A stretch of DNA of 64,000 bases, from contig DIWE01000005.1 of assembly GCA_002423435.1 (NCBI GenBank), forward strand, positions 36,713 through 100,712, written 5' to 3'. The stretch is from Clostridiales bacterium UBA6114 (GTDB lineage Bacteria; Bacillota; Clostridia; Oscillospirales; Butyricicoccaceae). Under the pieces are notes generated by a model, which was given only the letters and a program-made list of their open reading frames with translations, was not told the origin of the DNA and searched no databases. A program made the translations under genes and the position numbers. Position 1 is the first letter of the stretch; each line of letters begins with the position of its first letter. This document shows positions 58,569 through 64,000 of the stretch, in pieces.

Positions 58569-59417
58569 ATGAAAAAGAACGGTTTTATTGCAGTTTTGCT
58601 GATATCGGCGCTGATACTCGCCGGCTGTTCGGGTTCTGCGGCTCCGGCCGCCACGCAGAGTACCGCTTCGGGGCCTGCGGAGGAAAAAATTACGTTAAAC
58701 GGCTCTGTTTCCGCGCTTTCGCTGATGCTCGCGCTGTCCGACGGGTTCGTCGCGGCCGGAAACACCGGCGTGCGGTTTGATGTCGCGGCCTCCGGGAAAA
58801 ACGCGTCGATTGACGCGCTCACATCCGGCGAAGCGGAGATGGCTATGTTTGAAGGAAAACTGTCCGACGTGCCGCCGGGCGCAATGGGAGAGACGATCGC
58901 CTACGAGGCGGCGGCGGTCATCGTAAATCCGTCCGCCGGAATAAAGGATCTGGCGGCGGAACAGATCCGGGCGATCTTCACCGGCGAGAGCGGCGACTGG
59001 GCGGACTTCGGCGGCGAAGGGAAAATAACCGTTGTCGTGCCGAAAAAAGAGGACGCGCTCCGGCAGTCCTTTGAGGAAACGTTCTCCATACGCGACTCGG
59101 TAAACGGGATATTGAAATCGCTTGTGCCCGAAACGGCGGTCGTCTCGGAGGATGTAGCGGGCGACGTGCAGAAAAATGCCGGCGCGATCGGGATATGCCC
59201 CCTCGCAAGCCTTGAAAGCGTGGAGGACGCGGCGTCGATCGACGGCGTTTCGCCCTCCGGCCGGACCTTGGAGGACGGCACATACAAAGCAAGCCGGAAT
59301 ATGCTTCTTGTCGCAGGTGCGGACGTGCCGGAGACCGTCGGACGGTTTTACTCCTGGTGCCTGTCCGCGGAGGGCAAAGCGCTTATGAAATCAACCGGGT
59401 TTATCCCGGTGGAATAA
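58569..59417 (+). CDS. pstS: Phosphate-binding lipoprotein (PstS-like) 1
   Basis: The 282-residue protein has a lipoprotein signal with lipobox LAGC (Cys near residue 20), a short Ala/Ser/Thr linker and a PBP-like domain. It contains NPSAGIKDLAAEQIRAIFTGESGDWADFGG, the counterpart of the NP-x-x-x-LT-x-x-Q-x-x-x-IF-x-G-x-x-x-W motif of PstS. Phosphate contacts such as SGS/T are less clear than in protein 2, so its ligand affinity may differ. ATG 58569 is chosen for the signal peptide; the frame is open from 58431. First gene of the pst operon. Confidence 0.82.
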   Translation: MKKNGFIAVLLISALILAGCSGSAAPAATQSTASGPAEEKITLNGSVSALSLMLALSDGFVAAGNTGVRFDVAASGKNASIDALTSGEAEMAMFEGKLSDVPPGAMGETIAYEAAAVIVNPSAGIKDLAAEQIRAIFTGESGDWADFGGEGKITVVVPKKEDALRQSFEETFSIRDSVNGILKSLVPETAVVSEDVAGDVQKNAGAIGICPLASLESVEDAASIDGVSPSGRTLEDGTYKASRNMLLVAGADVPETVGRFYSWCLSAEGKALMKSTGFIPVE

Positions 59418-59441
59418 ATAACACTAAAAGGAGTAATAAAA

Positions 59442-60605
59442 ATGAAGCTTTCAAAACGCATTCTCAGCTTTCTCTTATGCGCGCTGCTTACCGCTGCGAT
59501 GATCCCGGCCGCCGGCGCCGCCACGATCACCATTAAAATCGACGGTCAGACCGTAAGCTCGGACGTGGCCCCGGTCGTCGAGAGCGGAACGACGCTTGTC
59601 CCGGTAAGGGTGATCACCGAGTATCTCGGCGCCGACGTCGGCTGGAACAACACAGCCCGTCAGGCCACCGTCAAGACCGCCGGCTACACCGTCGTGTTCA
59701 CCATCGGTTCGAGAAACTACACCGTAAACGGTGCGGCGAAAACCCTTGACGTCCCGGCGAAGATCATCGGCAGCAGGACGATGATTCCTCTGCGCGCACT
59801 GGCCGAGTCGATCGGCGCGGAGGTAAGTTACGATGCCGCTTCAAACACCGCGTTCGTCAATTACTTCACCAGGATGACAGGCTCCATTAAAATCAGCGGC
59901 TCGACCACGGTGCAGCCGATCTCCCAGGCGGCCGCCGACAAGCTCCTCTCCTTAAACAGCGGGCTTACGATCTCGGTCGCGGGCGGCGGCTCGGGTGCGG
60001 GCATCAAGGACAGCATCAACGGCGCGAACGATATCGGCGAGTCCTCCCGCGTGCTTACGGCTGAAGAATCCGCGTCGCTCAACGAGGTCGTCGTTGCAAA
60101 CGACGGCATCGCGATTATCGTAAATCCCGCAAACCCCGTGAAAAACCTGACCAAAGAGCAGGCCGAGAAAATCTTCCTGGGCGAGATCACAAACTGGAAG
60201 GATGTCGGCGGGAACGACGCGCCGATCCTTGTCCAGACCCGCGAAACGGGCTCGGGCACCCTTGCCACTCTCCAGGAGCTCCTTTTGGAAAATAAACCCG
60301 TTGTTTCCACCGCCACTCCCTACGCCTCCTCTGCGCTCATAAAGCAGGGCGTCGCCGGTAATGCCAATGCCGTCGGCTTTGATTCCATCGGTTTTGTCGA
60401 TTCGACCGTCAAGGTGGTTTCGGTAAACAACGTCACGCCGACGACCGAGACCGTCAAAAGCGGCTCCTATCTCTTGAGCAGAAGCCTCTATGTGTTCACC
60501 AAGGGCGCGCCCTCGGGAATATATGCAAAATTCATCGATTACCTGAAAAGTGAAGACTGCCAGAAAAACATCGTTGTAAAAGAAGGCTACATCTCGGTCA
60601 GATAA
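59442..60605 (+). CDS. PstS-like phosphate-binding protein 2 with N-terminal copper-amine-oxidase-N domain
   Basis: The 387-residue protein has a signal peptide (about 1-26), a copper amine oxidase N-terminal-like (stalk) domain at 28-141 (TTLVPVRVITEYLGADVGWNN ... TMIPLRALAESIGAEVSYD) and a complete PstS domain at 146-387. The latter shows ISGSTTVQPISQAAADKL, the phosphate loops GGGSGAGI and GESSR, and TRETGSGT. It lacks a lipobox, so the stalk domain may tether it in the wall instead of lipid. AAAGGAG precedes ATG 59442 by 7-8 nt. Fusions of these two domains are unusual in my knowledge of the family. Confidence 0.88.
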   Translation: MKLSKRILSFLLCALLTAAMIPAAGAATITIKIDGQTVSSDVAPVVESGTTLVPVRVITEYLGADVGWNNTARQATVKTAGYTVVFTIGSRNYTVNGAAKTLDVPAKIIGSRTMIPLRALAESIGAEVSYDAASNTAFVNYFTRMTGSIKISGSTTVQPISQAAADKLLSLNSGLTISVAGGGSGAGIKDSINGANDIGESSRVLTAEESASLNEVVVANDGIAIIVNPANPVKNLTKEQAEKIFLGEITNWKDVGGNDAPILVQTRETGSGTLATLQELLLENKPVVSTATPYASSALIKQGVAGNANAVGFDSIGFVDSTVKVVSVNNVTPTTETVKSGSYLLSRSLYVFTKGAPSGIYAKFIDYLKSEDCQKNIVVKEGYISVR

Positions 60606-60629
60606 ACAGCTCTACGTACTTTATGGAGG

Positions 60630-60656
60630 AAAAGCCGTCAATATCTGACGGCTTTT
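60630..60656 (+). terminator. Terminator-like hairpin after the second binding protein
   Basis: AAAAGCCGTCA (60630-60640) pairs perfectly with TGACGGCTTTT (60646-60656), with outer GGAG/CTCC pairs. It probably lowers transcription of the permease genes relative to the binding proteins. Confidence 0.7.
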
Positions 60657-60660
60657 CTCC

Positions 60661-60934
60661 TAGCCGGAGCATAATAATCCGAACCCGTTTCTGAGGTTGC
60701 GGGCCGCCCCGGTGCGGCGTTGCCGGCCCTTGAAAGGCACCAAGCCTTCCCGCGGGCCGCCGCCTTGCCCCAAGACGGCCCAGAGCCTCGAAAATCTTCG
60801 ACCTTGCGGGAGCGGATTTTTGCGTCCGGCAAGGCAGCGGACGCAGATGGGCTGTCGCCCATCAAGGACAATAACGAAGCCGGACGCAAATAAGATGCCC
60901 CGCAAGGCGGGTTCCGATTATCATGCTCCGGCTA
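60661..60934. mobile_element. MITE-like inverted-repeat element, 274 bp
   Basis: The ends are 27-bp inverted repeats (60661-60687 and 60908-60934, beginning TAGCCGGAGCAT) agreeing at 25 of 27 positions. Nested inside are TTTGCGTCCGGC/GCCGGACGCAAA and CCTTGCGGG/CCCGCAAGG, so most of the right half can fold into one long hairpin. It has no credible gene and is inserted between pstS and pstC. No target-site duplication is evident. A large structured RNA or BIME-like repeat is the alternative. Confidence 0.6.
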
Positions 60935-60949
60935 AAAGGAAGATGGTAA

Positions 60950-61918
60950 ATGAGTAACAGGCGAAGAAGCGATGCGTTTTTTGAAACCATGGTGCGCATG
61001 CTGTCTCTGGTAAGCGTGCTCGTGATCGCGTTCATCTTTGTGTTTGTCTTCTTAAAAGCGTGGCCGGTCATCAGGGAAAGCGGCGCGGGCCTTATCGCAA
61101 ATGCCGGCTTCGACAGGCAGATCTCCGACGCATTTTATTCCGCAAAGGACGCGCCGATGCTTAAATTCGGGCTTTTAGGGCTCATCGCGGGCACCGCCGC
61201 CACCACGGGGGTATCCCTCGTCTTCGCCGCGGTCCTCGGTATCGGCGCCGCGGTCACGATCGCCGAGCTCGCCCCGAAGGGGATCGGCGGCGTCCTTACG
61301 TCCATTGTTCGGCTGCTTGCGTCGATCCCGTCGGTGATCTTCGGCCTGGTCGGGATCATCGTCATCGTTCCGTTTGTCGAAAAAACCTTTATAACGACCG
61401 AAATGCAGATCCAATACTTAACACACTTTCAGATGACGGGCCGGAATCTCCTGTCGTCCGTCATCGTTCTGACCTTCATGATCGTCCCCATGGTGATCTC
61501 CCTCTCGATCGACGCGCTCAATGCGGTCCCCGGCATTTACAGGGAAACCGGCTTTGCCTTCGGGATGTCCCATTTTCGCGTCATCTGGAAGATCGTGCTG
61601 CCGAGTGCGCGCTCGGGCATTATCGCAAGCATCATCCTCGCCGCTGGCAGAGGCATCGGGGAGGCGATCGCCGTATCGATGGTCTGCGGCGGAATCGGCA
61701 ATATCCCCGATTTGTCGATGGGCTTTGTTTCCCTTCTGACGCCCGTCCTGACCCTGTCCTCCGCGATTGTAAACAAGTCGGAGGCCATGAGCGTCACAAG
61801 CGTCGAATCGGCGCTGTTTGCCTGCGGCGCCGTGCTTTTGGTATTCGGGGCCGTTTTAAGCGTTTTTGCAAGGCTGATTGAGAGGCGGTTAAGGAGGAAT
61901 CTCGGATATGACGAATAG
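60950..61918 (+). CDS. pstC: Phosphate ABC transporter permease PstC
   Basis: The 322-residue permease has six membrane segments and the PstC motifs GIGAAVTIAELAPKG and VRLLASIPSVIFGLVG. The coupling loop reads NAVPGIYRETGFAFGMSHFRVIWKIVLPSARSGI. AAAAGGAAG precedes the ATG and is contributed in part by DNA just outside the inverted repeat at 60934. It overlaps pstA by 11 bp. Confidence 0.92.
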   Translation: MSNRRRSDAFFETMVRMLSLVSVLVIAFIFVFVFLKAWPVIRESGAGLIANAGFDRQISDAFYSAKDAPMLKFGLLGLIAGTAATTGVSLVFAAVLGIGAAVTIAELAPKGIGGVLTSIVRLLASIPSVIFGLVGIIVIVPFVEKTFITTEMQIQYLTHFQMTGRNLLSSVIVLTFMIVPMVISLSIDALNAVPGIYRETGFAFGMSHFRVIWKIVLPSARSGIIASIILAAGRGIGEAIAVSMVCGGIGNIPDLSMGFVSLLTPVLTLSSAIVNKSEAMSVTSVESALFACGAVLLVFGAVLSVFARLIERRLRRNLGYDE

Positions 61919-62831
61919 AAGCCACAAGGCCGATACGACCGCGGGATATATCTACACATGGGCGTCCATGCTTTTGATTGTCGCGGTGTGCCTGTTTATC
62001 ATCCTGACGGTGGCGTATTACGGACTCGGCGTTTTGTCCGTCGGGTTTCTTGTGACCGATCCGAACCCGTCGGCGATCAATACGGAGGCCGGCGGGATAC
62101 TGACTCCGATTATCGGCACGGTCCTTCTGACGGCGATCGGCACCCTGGTCGCCTACCCGTTTTCGCTCGCAACGGCGGTCTACCTTTGCTTTTATTCCCA
62201 AAAAGGAAGGATGAAAACGGCGATCAAAACGGCGGTCGACATTCTGTCCGGCGTCCCCACGGTCGTCATCGCGCTGTTTTCGCTGGCGATCTTCACAAAC
62301 CCGTTGTTTACCTTTTTGAGCACGCCCGTCGGAAATTCCGGGGCGGCCTACGGCAAATCGTTTCTGGTTTCGGGGATTACGATGGCGGTTATGATCCTTC
62401 CCTTTGTCATAAAATCGATCGAGGAGGCGCTCAAGGTCGTCCCGCCAAGCTATATAGAGGGCTCCTTCGCGCTCGGCGCGTCGAAGTGGCACACCATATC
62501 AAAAATTGTCCTGCTCGCCGCAAGGCCGGGAATCACCACCGGAGTGATCCTGGGCATGGGGCGGATTATCGGTGACACCGCCATTGTGTGGCTTACCCTC
62601 GGGGGCACGCTGCGCATGACCGGGCTCTCGCCCTGGTATGCGCCCGGGCACTGGCTGTCCACCCTGAAAAACACGGGCAGCACCCTGACCTCCTATATCT
62701 ACTACACGTCGCCCGCCGGAGAGGGCAACAACTACGCCGTCGCCTTCGGCGCCGCATGCGTGCTGATCTTTATCATTATCGCGCTGAACGCGCTGACCGC
62801 CGTCTTTGGCAATATAAGGAGGGTGAAATAA
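61908..62831 (+). CDS. pstA: Phosphate ABC transporter permease PstA
   Basis: The 307-residue permease has six membrane segments, LSGVPTVVIALFSLAIF and the coupling loop KVVPPSYIEGSFALGASKWHTISKIVLLAARPGI of PstA. It forms the translocation pore with PstC. TAAGGAGG, contained in the end of pstC, precedes the ATG. Confidence 0.92.
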   Translation: MTNRSHKADTTAGYIYTWASMLLIVAVCLFIILTVAYYGLGVLSVGFLVTDPNPSAINTEAGGILTPIIGTVLLTAIGTLVAYPFSLATAVYLCFYSQKGRMKTAIKTAVDILSGVPTVVIALFSLAIFTNPLFTFLSTPVGNSGAAYGKSFLVSGITMAVMILPFVIKSIEEALKVVPPSYIEGSFALGASKWHTISKIVLLAARPGITTGVILGMGRIIGDTAIVWLTLGGTLRMTGLSPWYAPGHWLSTLKNTGSTLTSYIYYTSPAGEGNNYAVAFGAACVLIFIIIALNALTAVFGNIRRVK

Positions 62832-62832
62832 C

Positions 62833-63588
62833 ATGCCCTTTGTGAGCGTGAACGATGTAAACGTGTGGTACGGGAAAAATCAGGCGCTCCGGAGCATAAG
62901 CCTCGAGATCCCGAAGAACTGCATTTATGCCCTGATCGGGCCATCCGGCTGCGGAAAGACGACGCTTTTGCGCTCGATCAACCGTTTGAATGATTTTATA
63001 CCGGGGTTTAAGCTCGAAGGAAAGCTGGAAATCGACGGGACCGACGCATATAAAAGAGGCGACCACGTTTTCGCGGAAAAGCTCCGCCGCAATATCGGCA
63101 TGGTGTTCCAGCACACGAACCCTCTGCCGATGACGATCATGCAGAATATGCTTCTTCCCCTTAAGGAGCACTATAAGGGGGATAAGCAGAAAATGGAGGC
63201 GCTCGCGCTTGAAAAGCTCAGACAGGTCGCGATTTACGACGAGGTTCGCGACCGGCTGCATAAAAGCGCGCTGATGCTTTCGGGCGGCCAGCAGCAGCGG
63301 CTGTGCATCGCGAGGGCGCTGATGCTCGAGCCGAAGCTTCTTCTGATGGATGAGCCGTGCTCGGCGCTCGATCCCATCTCCACCTATAAAATCGAGGAGC
63401 TGCTGCAAAGCTTAAAAAAAGACTACACGATTGTGATCGTCACCCACAACATGGAGCAGGCGACGCGCATCTCGGACTATACCGCGTTTTTCTATTGCGG
63501 AGAGCTGATTGAGACGGGGGAAACCCTAGAGCTGTTTTCCCGCCCGCAAAAGGAGCTGACGCAGAATTATCTGACCGGACGGATCTGA
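62833..63588 (+). CDS. pstB: Phosphate ABC transporter ATPase PstB
   Basis: The 251-residue ATPase has Walker A GPSGCGKTT, the PstB-specific RSINRLNDFIPGFKLEG, Q-loop VFQHTNPLPMTI, signature LSGGQQQRLCIARAL, Walker B LLLMDEPCSALDP and switch His in VTHNMEQATR. It starts one base after the pstA stop. It energises phosphate import. No phoU gene follows in this window. Confidence 0.94.
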   Translation: MPFVSVNDVNVWYGKNQALRSISLEIPKNCIYALIGPSGCGKTTLLRSINRLNDFIPGFKLEGKLEIDGTDAYKRGDHVFAEKLRRNIGMVFQHTNPLPMTIMQNMLLPLKEHYKGDKQKMEALALEKLRQVAIYDEVRDRLHKSALMLSGGQQQRLCIARALMLEPKLLLMDEPCSALDPISTYKIEELLQSLKKDYTIVIVTHNMEQATRISDYTAFFYCGELIETGETLELFSRPQKELTQNYLTGRI

Positions 63589-63646
63589 CGCGGCGTCGCA
63601 AATCAACAGGCGGCCGCGTTTTGCGCCGCTTTGCAGGGAAATGGAG

Positions 63647-64000
63647 ATGAACCGCTTGATCTGCGGGATTATTGATTTGGGTTCAAACACTATCCGGCTG
63701 TCGATCTATCAATGCGAAAATATGGCGGCGCGGCTGCTGCTGAACAAAAAAATAACGGCCGGGCTTTCCGGTTATGTCGAGGGCGGAGAGCTGTCTCTGA
63801 AAGGGATCAATAAAGCCTGCTCGGTGCTGAGTGATTTTGAGAACATCCTGTCGAACTTCAATATACAAAACGCCCACGTTTTTGCGACGGCCTCTCTGAG
63901 GAATATCGGGAACACCGAAGAGGCGGTGAGCATCATCAGGGATAAAACGGGCTTTTCTGTGGACGTTTTGTCCGGGGAAGAGGAGGCAAGGCTTGACTAT
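63647..64000 (+). CDS. Ppx/GppA-family exopolyphosphatase, N-terminal part (cut by window end)
   Basis: The first 118 codons are visible. They show the ASKHA phosphate-1 motif IIDLGSNTIRLSIY, ATASLRN and LSGEEEARLDY, all typical of Ppx/GppA. The enzyme would degrade polyphosphate or pppGpp. ATG 63647 lies 8 nt after AGGG; ATG 63641 is in frame and possible. Its place after pstB suggests coupling of phosphate import to polyphosphate turnover. Confidence 0.88.
   Translation, partial: MNRLICGIIDLGSNTIRLSIYQCENMAARLLLNKKITAGLSGYVEGGELSLKGINKACSVLSDFENILSNFNIQNAHVFATASLRNIGNTEEAVSIIRDKTGFSVDVLSGEEEARLDY

Noticed and set aside
1..64000. tRNA, rRNA, T-box and common riboswitches
   Set aside because: I looked for cloverleaf ends, the T-box GGTGGTACCGCG-type sequence and familiar riboswitch cores and found none convincing; a covariance-model scan would be decisive.

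Overview
The window looks like chromosomal DNA of an anaerobic, Gram-positive bacterium of the Clostridia type (my inference; no rRNA or tRNA gene is present to prove it). Reasons: strong AGGAGG-type ribosome binding sites, frequent GTG/TTG starts, BlaI/BlaR1, an SLH-anchored surface protein, lipoprotein-type binding proteins, an anaerobic sulfatase-maturating radical SAM enzyme, and many oxygen-sensitive Fe-S enzymes. Most of the window is a chain of catabolic modules for organic acids, amino/imino acids and sulfated compounds. By eye the base composition changes between modules: 1-9.9 kb is clearly richer in G+C than 10-25 kb and 34-43 kb, which suggests separate origins.

Layout. (1) 0.1-9.9 kb: an aconitase-family dehydratase with one large and two different small subunits plus an HpaI-type aldolase; a convergent PrpR-like sigma-54 activator; then, behind a candidate -24/-12 promoter, an RraA-type lyase, a CitMHS carboxylate permease, an MmgE/PrpD protein and a D-2-hydroxyacid dehydrogenase. 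Together they look like an uptake and cleavage pathway for a branched di- or tricarboxylate. (2) 10.2-16 kb: a carboxylate permease divergent from a GlcG/HbpS protein and a four-gene FAD/Fe-S dehydrogenase resembling dye-linked proline dehydrogenases. (3) 16.5-23.2 kb: an enolase-superfamily sugar-acid dehydratase with a complete peptide-type ABC importer, followed by about 0.7 kb of decayed DNA that includes a 90-bp copy of the 10-kb permease gene. (4) 24-31.4 kb: a LysR regulator and racemase, PLP enzyme, hydroxyacid dehydrogenase, DapA-like aldolase, beta-hydroxyacid dehydrogenase and alanine dehydrogenase. Flanking sequences show that modules 3 and 4 are related and that module 3 lacks the lysR gene.

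(5) 31.6-34.2 kb: a BlaI/BlaR1 pair. (6) 34.4-45.7 kb: a LacI regulator with three copies of one perfect operator, controlling two cytoplasmic sulfatases that enclose a complete tripartite tricarboxylate transporter, and an SLH-anchored beta-helix protein. (7) 45.8-51.8 kb: a fused glucose-6-phosphate isomerase/ROK kinase, a TauE/SafE exporter with DUF1634 and DUF202 partners, and the sulfatase-maturating enzyme that modules 6 needs. (8) 52-58.2 kb: a six-gene surface-glycan operon (two GT2 glycosyltransferases, hexapeptide acyltransferase, FrhB-like flavoprotein, radical SAM enzyme, polysaccharide pyruvyl transferase). (9) 58.3-64 kb: a PHO-box-controlled pst phosphate operon with two binding proteins, interrupted by a MITE-like inverted-repeat element, and running into an exopolyphosphatase gene cut by the window end.

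The strongest candidates for something undescribed are the one-large/two-small-subunit dehydratase pathway with its sigma-54 control, the sulfatase-TTT-sulfatase regulon, the PGI-ROK fusion, the filled/empty lysR site pair and the radical SAM-containing glycan operon. I saw no CRISPR array, intact transposase, phage gene, tRNA or rRNA.
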